Numbered from the stretch's first letter, positions 11,220 through 23,934 are shown. The stretch: DNA of 64,000 nt from Diorhabda sublineata (GCF_026230105.1 NC_079478.1:31387653-31451652), one strand, 5' to 3'. Notes: generated from the sequence alone by a model not told the origin. A program made the numbers and translations.

Positions 11220-12106
11220 GGCCATGGGGATCGCTTCTTGGTCAATTTTGTAAATTTTTTCCTAATAATACTTGAATTTTCTTCAATTTCGGCATATCAA
11301 CAGCTATACAGGAATTGAATGCAAAAAACCCTACATGCTTCCTGTATCGCTGCTATAGACAGACAGACAAAAGGACGAAAAAAACTCTTGTTTTTGTAAA
11401 ATATGCGCCAGAAATTTCTGCGATAACGATTTTAAAGGAATGTCATTGGCTACGTTCTACTCAAAGTCTACAATACCCCCGTCTACAATCGCTAAAATTG
11501 CCATAATATTAAAAGCTGTCAGCAAAATGCCTATTTTGAGCTCTGTAGTCGAAAAATATACGTGTGAATTGGAATAAATATTTCACACGCACTGGGATAG
11601 AATGATGAAGTTCAATCCATTTCCACATTTTTGCTGAAATTCTATATTAACAGTTGCTTTCCAATCCGGTGAGCAAAATTTCAAACGCATGTTCCAAATT
11701 GCCGTTTTTGTGATCTGTGTATCAAACACAGTCGTATGTTTCACTGTTCCTCAAGCACCAGATAAATAATTTGGCTTTTTGAGCTTCAACCTTGCGCTTT
11801 CATGATAAACTGTGAGATATGTGGACATTTATTTAGATTTATATCGGTGTTTAGACCTAAATTAACAATATTTAAAAGCGTAATGAATATTTTCTAGCAT
11901 TATTGGATGCAGAAACAAGTTCAAAGCCTAAGAAGGTAATCTATAGTAAAAACTATAGTTATAAAAAGTACTTATGTAGTATTCGAATTTTTATTCAGTT
12001 AATTCAGTATTTTGTATTCTGTATATGACAACAAATAATTTGTGGTGTGTTTTGAAATTTGAGACGTGACACAAAGCTCACCGAATTTTATACCAATTGA
12101 TTCTTG
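11220..12106. other. DNA without a supported gene
   Basis: A 26-codon frame at 11689-11769 on the plus strand (starting MFQIAVFVICVSNTVVCF) looks like a secretory signal, but it ends without a splice donor and is too short to call a gene. Confidence 0.35.
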
Positions 12107-12149
12107 TGTGCTAAGCTCATTAGCGTCGAGCTAATGAGTTTAGTACACA
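12107..12149. repeat. imperfect hairpin
   Basis: The left arm TGTGCTAAGCTCATTAGC and the complement of the right arm TGTGTACTAAACTCATTAGC pair around a five-base loop, with one mismatch and a two-base bulge. It may be a relic of a small element or simply a palindromic accident. Confidence 0.3.
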
Positions 12150-12717
12150 TAGGGAAAGCATCTATTGTAGAAATTTCAAGACATTACTCATTTCGGATAT
12201 ATTGTTCGAACTGTTGCTACGTTTTAATTAAAGTTCTTTCTATCCCATCAAAATTTTATGGACGAAGTGACCGTAATGCGGTCGAAATACAATCACTATA
12301 CTAAGATGGAGCTATACAAAGAGTATTATATCCGGTGAGCATTAAATGGAAGTTGTAACTATTTTCATTATCATAAAACTATTATAACTTGAAACTGTGT
12401 GGCTCCAGCAAATGACTCCTACATTTTATTATTTTTTTAATTTTTGCTCTAATTAAAGTATAATAATAATTCATCTCAACATTTAAGAACAGTTCTCGTT
12501 AGCTTCTTGTTGTTTTAGAGAAAGCAATATTATCGCGAGCTTCAGCTCAAATTTGTTACGTAAATTATTATCTATAGCCTTATTAAATCCAGACAGTAAT
12601 TAAATTCAGTACATAAATATTTTTTTAAGATTGCAGGTTCTTTTCGTGACAAAGCGACGTTTTACCTTAAAAGTGTGTAGAATAATTTATCAGCTGCTAT
12701 TATTTTCACGAGAAGAA

Positions 12718-12879
12718 TTACGCTGGGGCAAAGTCTAATTCATTATAAAATAATTGGAGCGCCTGAGAAGTCTTTTGTTGTCCTTTGATGGCAGAGAACG
12801 ATACAACACGATTTGCAAGTCTCAATAGAATACCGCCTAAGAGGACCAATACTGTCAAGCCATAAGTAGCTTTGCTCAT
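12718..12879 (-). CDS. candidate 53-residue membrane-anchored micropeptide
   Basis: An ATG at 12879 opens 53 codons ending in TAA at 12718. Residues 6-19 (YGLTVLVLLGGILL) form a clear hydrophobic segment that could be a signal anchor, followed by a basic, then mixed polar tail (RLANRVVSFSAIKGQQ...). The start context AAAATATGA is acceptable. Codon choice is less A+T-biased than neighbouring random sequence. No polyadenylation signal or splice partner is obvious. It resembles small single-pass proteins in layout only; no family was recognised, and it could be a chance frame. Confidence 0.25.
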   Translation of the reverse strand: MSKATYGLTVLVLLGGILLRLANRVVSFSAIKGQQKTSQALQLFYNELDFAPA

Positions 12880-13439
12880 ATTTTTACTCAATATAATAAA
12901 ATTGAAGATAACATTACCTTTTGAATATTTAATAGCTAAGTTTTTGAGACAAGAGCATTTATTCTTTCAAATAGAATACGTCATTAACGCCTGAAGCAGT
13001 TTTAATTCGTTATAAACTGTAACAACTTTATCTTTACAGTTTGGGGTTATAGTAAAGTCGATAATTGTTTGAGAAACTTGATTAAAAAACATCAAAAGAT
13101 TCTATATCATAATTTATCTTAAAAATGGTCTGTTATAGAAGCAGGGTAACATAACATATAATATTCGATACGAGCCGCATGTTGACCATTGTTGCCAAGG
13201 TGCATGCATTAGCTCTAGACAAGATTTAATCGAAACGATGCGACTTCTAACCTGCGACATGGAGTGGAATATTAATTCCATAATTCTCTTGAATTATGAA
13301 GTGCTAAAAACGCTGGTTATGAAGAGAGCAGACCCCAGAATGGTAATTTGAACATTATTAGATATAAATACATTGCGCTTGAAGTGGAAAAATATCAGAA
13401 GTTGTCGTCGATTAGCATGTAGGCTGCGAAGGCGTAATA
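12880..13439. other. DNA without a supported gene
   Basis: The 106-codon minus-strand frame at 13294-13614 lacks motifs and is antisense to another short frame. Open frames of about 100 codons are expected by chance in this window. Confidence 0.35.
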
Positions 13440-14850
13440 TCGGATAAAACATGCATAGAGAACTACGAAATGGTAAAGGCCGAAGAAATATTTGCTGTAC
13501 GGATGCTATCCTTTCACTAGGAAGGTATTGCTCTGCAGATAAAGCTGGTATACTGATTAATACCTTGCTGCCCAAGACAAGATTAGACCACATTAGAACT
13601 ACACATTCGCACAAGCAGTATGATCGAATCCAATGTTTCTGAAATAGTAATTTCGATAACCCTATTAAGTAGAAGTAATGAACACATTATGCAGTGAAAA
13701 ATTAATGTTTGATTCCATTGAAACAGCTGCAGACAAACTTAAGCCTTTAATTGCAAGACAAACTTCATCGTCGGCTAATTCAATCAGTTTTTGGTTTAAA
13801 TTGCTTCAAGATTATTGGCCACAAAGTTGTAATGTTCCGAGGACCATGCAGCAATGATATAAGCTGAATAAAGTATGACCACGAGATTTATTCGGGTTCT
13901 TAAATAGGAATATCGACAACCTGGTTAAGCTTGAGGTCACTCAACAACTAACATGGATTGAACCTGTAGTAGAAATCACGTGCTCAAAATTAACGGACGC
14001 CTTAAGCAGTTAAGCTTGCAGGTATGGCTCCAATGGGATGATTTCCACAAAGTGATAAGATCCAAAGGATACATGTGCTACACGTATAGATTTAAAACAA
14101 ACTATCTCTAGCTGGAGCAAATATGCGCAAACAAAGTGTAGAACCAATCCTATTCACTGATGCCCATCGTGCAGCTCAAGATAATAAGCACATTGGTAGT
14201 ATACATCTGTATAAGCAATGCAGAAGCGATTTGAATCACCGAATCAAAGTTGTATCTGAAATAGGTATATCGATAACCGGGCTAAGCATCAGTAACGAAT
14301 ACCTCAAGCAATGGAAAATGTGGATATAATTCCATTGAGACGATTAGAAACAAATGATAAAATCTCCATCAAACTCCATCGTCGGCTAGTTCATAGTTTT
14401 TATAAGAGCTTCGAGCTTCTTTGCCAGAATTTGTGAGGTTCGAACGAACATGTGCTGCACTAAGGGATTTAAAACAAGAAAATTAACTCAAACAGGTGTA
14501 CACATACTCAAATAAGGTGGAAACTATATCCCATAGATACGAATATACTGTTATGCAAAACAAGCTAGTGGTTATATTGTCTATATTGCTAGCCGAGACA
14601 ACAACCAAATTGTTATACATTAGCACGAGAGATATTGAATGAGTAAATTATGATCACCAAATCAAAGCTGTTTTTGAAATAGGAATATTCTCGACTTGTA
14701 GTCAGAATTCAAACATGCAGTGGAAATCATATACTCAAAATTAACAACTTGAGCACTGAAAAATAGGTATGACTGGAGATACGGCAAAATATTTATTCGG
14801 GAAACAAACTTCATCGTAGGCTAATTTATTAAATTTTTTTAAAGGGTTCT
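13440..14850. repeat. cluster of degenerate repeat copies
   Basis: Related blocks recur in rearranged order. The motif GAAATAG.(T/A)AT.TCGA appears near 13640, 13905, 14260 and 14675, and CTTCATCGTCGGCTAATT or close variants near 13765, 14380 and 14807. TGCTCAAAATTAACGG...C matches TACTCAAAATTAACAACTTG between 13980 and 14730. On the minus strand two copies read LADDEVC and LADDGV in equivalent positions, followed by VSME, so the source may once have coded for protein. The family is unknown, and divergence is high. Confidence 0.5.
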
Positions 14851-17159
14851 AGCGTCTTGAGAACGAATAGATACATATATCCCTGTTCTCCATCACTTTA
14901 AACATATCTTTCCTTTTTCAGTCTAAATTTATTAGGAATAATATTACTTGAGCCAGATTTTTTCACTCGAATATGATTATGATTTTATTACTTCTACTAC
15001 TACGTGGAATTCACGCAGATTCAAAATAAGTTTGCGTGTCGTGGAGCTTATTTAGCATTGAATTATATATACAAATAACTTTTCGTTGATTCATACAGTT
15101 CTCGTTTGTACCTATAAAGACATGGAAGTTTTCTAGCCTGATAACGCCTTTGGAAATCATCAGTACTTTTTACACTTGTCGAAACGGAATGTAAGTTTTT
15201 TGGTAATAATCAAAAATAATTAAGGAAGGCGACGGTGGGTTACGAGATTTGAAAGGAAAATCTGTAGAGTTTCCTACATAAAAGGATTGACGTTGTCTGG
15301 AAAACAATAATAAATGCTGAAATTAGCATAGAATAATTTTCCTGTTGTTTGAATTCAATCACAAATATTAGAAGAATAAGTGAAAGGATTAGAAAAAATG
15401 ATCAAATAAGATAATTTGTTATCCCGTTAGATATTTCACTGTAGTCAATATGGTGTATCGATTTTCATAAATTAAGCTTCCTTCGAATAAACCTATCATC
15501 CTCTTTCTTTTATACCTGTATATTGAAGAATAATTCATGATAATTTTCCTATATTTTTTCCCACTAATATTTTCTTTTCATTACAACTAACGCATTTTCT
15601 TAAATACTGATAGATATTTTAAATTATTACGTTGACTCAATTTTTTGTAGTTTTATGAATTCTATTCAATTATTATTTCCTTCTGTTACTCTTGGTATAA
15701 GTGATATATATTCAAAATATGGTACCAAGTAGTTTTTTTAGATGAGTTTGAAACTAATGTGAGGACTTCTGTATCTGTTCTTATTGTTATAAAGTCTATA
15801 ATAAATTCCAGATATTAGCACGACGGACCTATATGAAAGTCCATGTTCCCAACGTCCCTTGATCGCCCACAATGCTACTTTTCCAGATATTGTGGATTGT
15901 ATATTCTCATTTCTATTTCATCTATACCATATTAATTAAGAAGAACGTATATTACAATAGAAAATTTTTTTCTAAGCTTTTCACTTCGCAACGAATGTTT
16001 GATTTCTTCTTAGTTATTTCCGTGTTTTTTTTTTGTTGCAGATCGCAGTAATATAAGATCTATGGCATCTTTAACTGATGGAAGAAAACATTGAGTAAAA
16101 AATGTTTATATACGTTTGCATCGAATCCTAGTTCTAGTTTAGAATAAATTATTATTAATTCTCATTACCTCACATATTTTTGAAGGTAATTTATGATAAA
16201 TGATCAACTAATAATCACACATTTTTGAATGAAAAAAACCAATTTTGAATATTGCGAAATATATTTCTTTTCATTTGGCATGTTCCTGGCGGCTTTGTTG
16301 CTATCAATCTACTTTAATCAAAGTCGTTTATCTGAAGTATTAAGTTACATTAAATGGGGTGGATTTAATTGTGGATGATAAGTGCTCATTAGTGCCCCTA
16401 ACGTAGTAAATGAACGCAATTTAATTGCGATATATCGCACTCAGATGCTTTGCGTCATTAACCTTCAGAACATGAGTCAACATTTCTACTTATTAAGCTT
16501 ACCGAAATTTTTGTAATAATGAACGACTTTGGGTGGTCCTTTGTAATTTTTAAGAGCAATAAAAAATTACGATTGTGATAGGCGGATAAACTCAAATTCT
16601 TCACTAGAATTTAATTATGTACATATTTCCTATTTGATACATAAATATGAATTCCATTAATAAACATTTCCTGAGGTAGTTGCTATGTCGTTAGGAATAA
16701 TTCTTCATACAAAATATGCTTTCAGATACAAGGTAGTTTTGATGCAATAGGAATTTATCAGAGGGTGAAAACACATTTGCTACGTTAATTATATTGTTAG
16801 TTCATGTCATGTTCCTGATATCATCTATGAAAGAACTAATTTCGAGTAGTAACTGAACATTATTTTTAACGTGGATGAACAAGGAACAAGAAAAAGTTAC
16901 GAGAAAGTGCTCGATAGTATTGAAAATTTGTTTAAATATTTTCAAACGTAATTTAAATGAAATTTTCTGTTTACATATCACAAACAATCCAACAGTGATG
17001 TTTGTATTTTATGTAAGATCAATTAATATACTTTTATATGGTTTCTGCTGATTTATTGCTTGATATATAACAAATTAGTTTTCATTATTGAGAAACCTTC
17101 TATTAGCTCACTTTTTGAAAACTATAACTGGGATTCAGGTAGAAATGATATATATCATA
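14851..17159. other. A+T-rich DNA without recognisable gene
   Basis: No coding similarity is seen. A 14-bp palindrome TGCGATATATCGCA lies near 16425. Confidence 0.4.
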
Positions 17160-17255
17160 AGACTACTACCTGATTAACTCGATCAGGTTCCGAACAACAA
17201 TAAAAATGATCCGGGTTAGTTTCAGGACATTCAGATCATGATCCTAATTTTATGG
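17160..17255. repeat. dispersed repeat, partner at 31780-31880
   Basis: The blocks GATTAACTCGATCAGGTTCC, CGGGTTAGTTTC and ACATTCAGATCAT are found in the same order and spacing here and at 31780-31880, with roughly 75-80 percent identity. Both copies contain several GATCA/TGATC inverted motifs. No coding capacity is visible. Confidence 0.5.
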
Positions 17256-19180
17256 TAACTATTGTACTAGGAACAACTAGACTCTCGAAGTGCCACTAGT
17301 ACAAGTGAATTTGGTTAAGATTGAATATCACTTAATAATTTTCTTAGACTGAATTCTCACGTGCGGTTCTTCATCTTCATAAATATAAATGAATCCATCT
17401 AAGCCTGTGACACTTTAAATTTAAACTTACTCTGATGTCGTGTGTTAAAACCACTACTAAATTTTGATTTTCTCAATTCAATACATGTCTGAACTATATC
17501 TACATTTGGTAGATGAATACATATTTGAATATACGTCGGATCGGTAGAAGTTTTCCATCATGTGACCCAATCTATCAAACATTTTTATTTTATACATACT
17601 AACTTCTTCTATCAATAGAAATAAATCAATCAATGTTTTCTTCATAAGATCAACTAAAAGATATACGTAATAGTTTTTTCAAATTGTAGTAATCGTGAAG
17701 AGAGACAACGATATAATTGACGTAACGTGAATAACTTACCTTTCTAGAAGTTGAATTTGACATGAGCTTTGTTTAATGTGTTACGATTATATATGATAGT
17801 ATATATAGTATTATCTATATATGTGTATATAGTATACAGTTAATTCCTAATTTAAAAGAGATTAATTCTAAAGAACCCTTGCGTCTTATCATAGTATACT
17901 TGCAGAAAAGTAACCTTCCACTTGATCAAAAAAATATCAGATTATTAATTGGTTGAAAACCAATAATGTTCAGTTTGATGAAAAGCTCTCAAGACCTGAG
18001 AAATTACAAATTGCAAATTACAAAACCAAAAAGAAAATATAATATATGCCATTGAGCAATTGTTCCGAAAATATAGTTTTCACCATGTATTTCAATATTT
18101 TCATCATAAGAGTTTTGCCAAATATTATGATATTCATCGAATGAATGGAATACAAAAAATTGGAAAAGTTAAATTTCTTCTTCAAGGACCTTTGGAATAT
18201 GAGTCATAACGCTTAGTTCTACTAAATACACAGACATTTTGATTTGATTCAGATGAATATTTATTAGTCACGTGAAGACTTTATTTGGCTTTTTAAAATT
18301 CTGAGATAGTTTTCACCTGCAATGAAGGAGTTAAGACCTATTCTTCATTTTCACAAAATACATGCAAGGCCAATTTTTGTCTCAGTGAGAGAAATACTAA
18401 CAAATAACAAACACGCGCATGTGAGAATTCGCCTCTATCTAAGGATCCACCGACGGATGTATGCGAAGAAGGTTGTTGTGTTCGGGGATGTTCTCTTGTT
18501 GGTTGACTCGGAAAACCTATGTTCTCGAAAGAAATTTTGTTTCGTCTTATTTTTTAGGTATACTGTAATGGATAACATGAGTTGAAAGAAGCAGTTGGCG
18601 TGAATCCAAATTTACGAAGGCCTTGAATTGAAAAATATACCATTTCCTAATCATTCAGTAAACCGAAACTTCAATCCCTTGCAAATATACACAAAAATAG
18701 ATTTGTGGACGAAATGGTAACTTTATGTGAAATAAATCTCAATGAATTAGTATGGATGCAAATGCTAAGAGTAGTTACGTATTGGATGACATTGGTGTCA
18801 CTTTCTTTTTTTCTGGAATACCAATAGGTCGGAATAAGATATACTACTTATTTATAAGTTATAACACGCATATATAATAACTAGAAAAATTCCTGCAGCA
18901 ACAATCTTAGTTTCTCGAATTATAGCAACAAAAATTTGTAAAAATTACCTGATTAGATACTAGTATCACCATTTTGGATACAAAATTTCTATGTAAAGAT
19001 AATTCTAATGATTTATTTGTTTCATTTTATCATGTTATGAATTCTTACATGTAATAGTTTTATGACATTATCAACTACCCAATCAGGATTATCATAATAT
19101 TAAAATCATATAATGTATCGACATATCTATCTATGGATGGTATTTTTTGAGATATGCTAATACTATCCCGTGATAATATG

Positions 19181-19184
<4 letters not shown>
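17256..19184. other. DNA without a supported gene
   Basis: An 87-codon plus-strand frame at 18322-18585 has no motif and is within chance length. Nothing else was found. Confidence 0.35.

Positions 19185-19250
<66 letters not shown>
19185..19250. repeat. (TA)33 microsatellite
   Basis: An uninterrupted run of 33 TA dinucleotides. It is likely to vary in length between individuals and to be affected by assembly or sequencing error. Confidence 0.98.
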
Positions 19251-19254
<4 letters not shown>

Positions 19255-20055
19255 AAAACTTTGAATTATAGTTATAGGAACCATATGAATAGATAAAATA
19301 ACTATAAACTTTGTATAGTTTGCAATGAATTACCGTTGATAAAGCTCAATATTAGTTCAATCTTGATGCAATGAAGGAAAAAAATGAAAACTTCAACATA
19401 ATCTCACATTGATGCTTTTTATTAGAATTCCTTTTCCGGTAAATAAAATAAATTGGATATGAAGCATATCAAATATTTTCTTGGAAGTTTGAATCACATT
19501 TCTCAATTTTCATTTCACTACTATTGAGACTACTATTTATTTCCTGGTACTAATTATTAGTACAATATGAAAATTGACACTCCGAATGCGTGTTAGTTAT
19601 TAAACCGGCGCCGCGGCTTTACTGTTTTCTGTTAAACGATGATCATGTTACATTCTCATCATGGTATAAGTTGACTGAACTAGAAAATAAATAATGATGA
19701 ATCATATCATGTCAGATTGAGAAAAAGATATAAATAAATATCACATCATGAATATATATAGACATTGAACACCTTCAATTCAAACTGGAGTAATTGATAT
19801 TAGAAAAATATTTTGATTATTTGTTTGTACAGTCGCTGTTATTAATCAAGGCAGTGATTGAATTAATAAAAATCAGTTTATAGACTATAATCGACATATT
19901 TTTAGCAGGTTAATCATTCTTCAATATTGGTATGAGAGAGATGACATGCTTTATTGCTATGGAAAATTTCAGAATTTTATACCAAAGCGTATAACATTGA
20001 TCTATACAAATACAGTTTCTTACCATATAGCGTCACTGAGATTAATAATACAGCA
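19251..20055. other. A+T-rich DNA without recognisable gene
   Basis: A short CpG-bearing patch CGGCGCCGCGG at about 19605-19615 is unusual locally but has no associated frame. Confidence 0.35.
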
Positions 20056-20059
20056 AATA

Positions 20060-20920
20060 AAAGAGGGAAGTAAAGATATCATGTTAAATTTTATAGACTT
20101 CTAAAAAGGTTTTGATGGAAAAAAGTAAGTATTTGTAATAATTCCACAGCATGGACCGGATACAGTACAGTCCCAACAAATCAAAATTCAAAACGGGGTG
20201 AATATGCATGAGTAAGTTTAGATAGTAATTAAAACAGATAATAAAAAGTCAGAAATCAACATTGAACCTACTTGAAAACATGGACCTGGAATTTGGTGAT
20301 GATATTGTGTATTAACAACAAATAGAAATCACATGTGAGAGAAAACTTATAGGCTACATTATAACTAAACATCAGTTGGACTTAATCGTAGAAAAACAAA
20401 TACCTTTCGAAGCAAAACCTAAACAGAAAGCGCCACCATTTACAGAGTAAAGAAATAGAGCCAGTAGAGCAATTTTTCTATTTAGGTAACATAGTAAGTA
20501 CGAAAGGATGTACTGGAAATGACATCGAAAGAAGAATAGGCATGGCTTAAAACGCTGTGAATGCATAAAATATGGTCTTCAATAAGTATTACAAGAATAA
20601 CAAAACTAAGTCTGTTTCAGAAAAATGTTTGATATGTTGTGTTATATAGAGTGAAAAGTTTAAAATATAATTAAAATATTTTCCAGGAAAGTTCACGTTA
20701 ATGAACAGAAGTCTGATAAATAAATAATGGAAAATAACTGAAAGAGAGAAAATAAAACACAAAAAAAAATAAACAAACCAATCAGAGCATCGAATCTGTA
20801 CGAACATGGAGAAGAACTATCGACAAAGAACTGATAAACAGATAAAATTAAAGAGGCCATAGAAATAGTCAAAAATATAAGGAAATGGAGAGCACTCATC
20901 AAAATTACTGATTAATAAAA
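20060..20920 (+). pseudogene. LINE reverse transcriptase, C-terminal remnant
   Basis: Fragments in shifting frames follow a non-LTR reverse transcriptase in order. NFIDF.KGFDG stands for the VDF.KAFD block at about 20092. Near 20455-20530, PVEQFFYLGNIVSTKGCTG then NDIERRIGMA matches the Y-L-G-S-I-V...D...R I..A region after the catalytic palm. The end, TWRRTIDKEL with IKEAIEIVKNIRKWRAL, matches the typical LINE C-terminus (TWRRT...E......W....A.DR..WR). Many stops and frameshifts show it is dead. The group is CR1/RTE-like; exact clade is uncertain. Confidence 0.7.
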
Positions 20921-21423
20921 TATCAATGACAACAATATAACTAGTTTTTGACATTTTTATGATACCATCCAATCTAATAATTATTTCTATTCCTAATTCA
21001 AACTAAGAACGAGTTCTAGTTTCCATAACAAAATTTGAATTCACTTCAATATAATAAAAGAAATATCCTGCCCAATTTGCACCTTAATTCAACAGCTTCA
21101 TCTGAATATGGTTTTGGCTTTTTTTGTAACCATATTTCACACATTAAATTATCTATTTGTGTGGCAAATTATGCCTAATAAATATACTTTAAAAAGCTAA
21201 AAACACGCTTTTAAAGCATATCGAACTGGAAAGTTTGAAATAATTTTATTTAAATAAGCTTAAAAGATTAGTGAATGAATGAAACAAACTTATATTATTC
21301 TGAAAAAAGCGTTGGGTACTCACAATAACACTAGAATTTTTATTTCAATCCATTTAAACAGGAAATATTCAGTGATAATTTCAATGAAACAAATTTGCCA
21401 AAAAAAAGTTTTTTTATAGCGTG
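20921..21423. other. A+T-rich DNA without recognisable gene
   Basis: Nothing supported by sequence. Confidence 0.4.
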
Positions 21424-21520
21424 AAAGAGATTTGAATCCACGACCGGCGAATCCGGCTATCGAAAACAATTAAAGTGATGGGGTACACTAACAGTAATGA
21501 GCTACAAAGAAGAGTTACCA
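21424..21520 (-). repeat. tRNA-derived SINE-like head with A and B boxes
   Basis: On the minus strand the segment TAGCTCATTACTGTTAG (21488-21504) resembles an RNA polymerase III A box, and GGATTCAAATC (21429-21439) resembles a B box, about 50 bp apart. Between them, GCCGGATTCGCCGGTCGTG is reminiscent of the anticodon to T-arm part of a tRNA. A clean cloverleaf cannot be drawn, so it is not an intact tRNA gene but may be the 5' head of a SINE. The SINE body and tail were not recognised. Confidence 0.45.
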
Positions 21521-22734
21521 ACAGAGCTTCGCTTCTATCACATCTTGTTCATGATATCCGATAACACTTCTCAAATTATGAGCATCTTTCGGTTTAAAAT
21601 ACCATGTATGAAATATGGATATACACATCAAGCAACATTAATTCTTGTCTTCCAATTATACACTCTCCTATTATTTATCTCTTTCCATCTTTAAAAGACA
21701 AATGATGGAAATAATCACTAATTGAAATGTCGTTAGTATGCATCTAATTAATAGGACATGAAGCCAACATATTCTAATCAAAACAAACACAATCAATCAA
21801 TTCTAATTCCAAACATCAAATATTTCAATGGTTATCAACGTAATTAGATATTGACAATAAACATTCAATTACAATTAAAAAGTTATATTGAATAATAAAT
21901 TACGGTGGACAAAAACTAAAAACAAGCTTTGTTTTAATCAAACAAAAAATTTAAAATAATTTTTAAAATAAGAATAAAATGACTATCGAGAAAATTAATG
22001 TCACTGTCTTAAAAGCTAGAGGTACTCAAAATAAATCGTTACAATTTTTTACTCCACGGAAATGCAGAGTTGGTTTGAAAAAAATGTTGAAAGCAATCCA
22101 CGCTTTCAGAACAGTGACATGAATGTTTTCGATTGTAATTGTATACTTGTGTTAAGAATTATTTTATATTTCATCGAATTGTGGTACCCCTTTTTGTTAG
22201 TTTTTTGAGATTTTAATATATATCCTATTTTCAACTTTACTATAAAAGTGCATTTCCAGGTATTTTCAAAAAGGAAAGTGTTGTAATGTGATTCAGAAAC
22301 AGGGCAAGCAATACTAGAATCATTTAGTACTTTGCCTATCCAAAAATTTACTTTATTGGATATGGACAATCACTGACACTTTGAAAACGAAAGTATCGAA
22401 GTATCTTCTTTATATCTCTATATTCACTGAGTTCGCCAATATAGCAAAATAATTGAAGTGCTCAAGAGAAATTTTCATATTTTTTTGAGACAAACTCAAC
22501 CTTAACGAACCCTTTTTATCTCAAACCTAGTTTCTTCCTGAATATTCGAGACTTTTTTTGTAAATAAGAAAATATCTGTCATCATTTAAATGTTGAGGTT
22601 TACCACTTACCATATTACGATTATGAAATAGCAACTTTCAGAAGATTATGTGTAAAATTTCATGACTTCTTGATTAGTCAGAAAAAGTGACAGCCATTTA
22701 AGGGGATGTTTCTATCAAAAAATTGATTCAAAAT
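21521..22734. other. A+T-rich DNA without recognisable gene
   Basis: Frames at 21497-21694 (plus) and 22106-22369 (minus) show no motif. Confidence 0.35.
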
Positions 22735-23200
22735 TTTCGTGTATTAATTTATCATTGCTTCTTGATAAAAAGTACTGTACAAGCTCAGCAATGGCTTCAA
22801 AAATTTTATCCGGACTCTACATCAAAAAGAAGCATTTGTTATTGGTTTGATGAATTTAAACATGGTCGTACAGACACCGATGACGTTCTTGTTGTTTAAT
22901 TGGTTAGATAGATCGTAAATTGACATTGAGGCCGTAAAGATATCAGAAAGCAGTGTGCTTACAATTATGCATGAACATTTGACTATGAGAAAGCTTTTCT
23001 CAAAGTGGGTGCCGCGTTTACTCACAGACAATCAAAAACAACAACGTGTTGATCAGTGCAGTGTTTAGCTAATTTAGCACGTAATAAATAAGATTTGTTG
23101 CATTGCTATATGGCAATGGATAAAACATGGATCTATATCTTCACTACGGAATCAAAACGATCATCATCTGAGTGGACTGCAGCTGGTCAACTAGGTCCGA
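22735..23200 (+). pseudogene. mariner transposase N-terminal half, degraded
   Basis: The reading starts FRVLIYHCFLIKSTVQAQQW, then YPDSTSKRSICYWFDEFKHG and RTDTDD, the N-terminal mariner domain. A second block reads ISESSVLTIMHEHLTMRKLF followed by SKWVPRLLTDNQKQQRVDQC. The first catalytic region is AMDKTWIYIFTTESKRSSSE, then WTAAGQLGP. These features fit a mellifera-like mariner lineage, distinct from the copies at 1.2 and 61.5 kb. Stops and frameshifts separate the blocks, and everything after the first catalytic domain is lost. Confidence 0.85.
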
Positions 23201-23309
23201 ACATAGATAGATTCTTTCATATACAATATACTTTTTGTGTGTTTGAATTAATTATCGAAGCACTTTTTCCATTTCTACAGAGGTAGCTGCATAATTTAAG
23301 TTTTATACT

Positions 23310-23490
23310 GAACATGGATTTTTCTGATGAAAAAAGTCATTAGATACCAAATTAGAGCTGTATGGTGGATATTTTAACAACTCCACCTCCTGACTGGTCA
23401 AAAATTCAATTCTTTGGGCAACGACGTGAATGATGAAATGTGATTGGCCTCTTCCATTAACCTTCTCCCAATTGACCAGTATACCCTGCT
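23310..23490 (-). pseudogene. mariner-like transposase fragment, catalytic end
   Basis: On the minus strand, FLTSQEVELLKYPPYSSNLV then SNDFF matches the (FL..Q.VEL..HPPYSPDLAPNDFF) block with the third catalytic aspartate of mariner-like elements; the final ND is retained although the PD of the PPYSPD motif is lost. Upstream residues NGRGQSHFIIHVVAQ fit the degraded HHDNASSHT block. It belongs to a lineage unlike the preceding plus-strand copy and lies in the opposite direction. Confidence 0.65.
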
Positions 23491-23934
23491 CTAACATTAC
23501 TCAAAATAAATCACACTCAAATGGCAAAATGTTTATAATAAATAAATATTTACTTAAAAGTTGGGAAAGAACAAAAATATCTAGTCTATGGCAGCTATAT
23601 TAGTTGTTTCTGTAGTGGGATTGTAAAAACATTAAACACCAAAGTGTACTAAAATATGAATAAAAGTATAAAAATTTGATAAAGAGTTGCGGCGTTTTAA
23701 ATTTCGTGCATAATATAACAACCATAATCAATAACTTCCCAAACAGTCCCAAACGATGAATACGTAAGTATTCGAAAGCTGGAAAATGTATTAGATTTGG
23801 TACACTTTGGTATTAAATTTTGTCATAATCTCACTTCTACAACTCTTGAATCAATAGCCGTAATAACTTCTTGGGACAGAAAACGCAGTTCCGACATTAG
23901 ATAGATCTGCAACCAGACAACAGATGCAAACAGA
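23491..23934. other. spacer without recognisable gene
   Basis: Nothing supported by sequence. Confidence 0.4.

Noticed and set aside
18322..18585. 87-codon plus frame containing KKVVVFGDVLLLVDSE
   Set aside because: Superficially domain-like, but no family match and within chance length.
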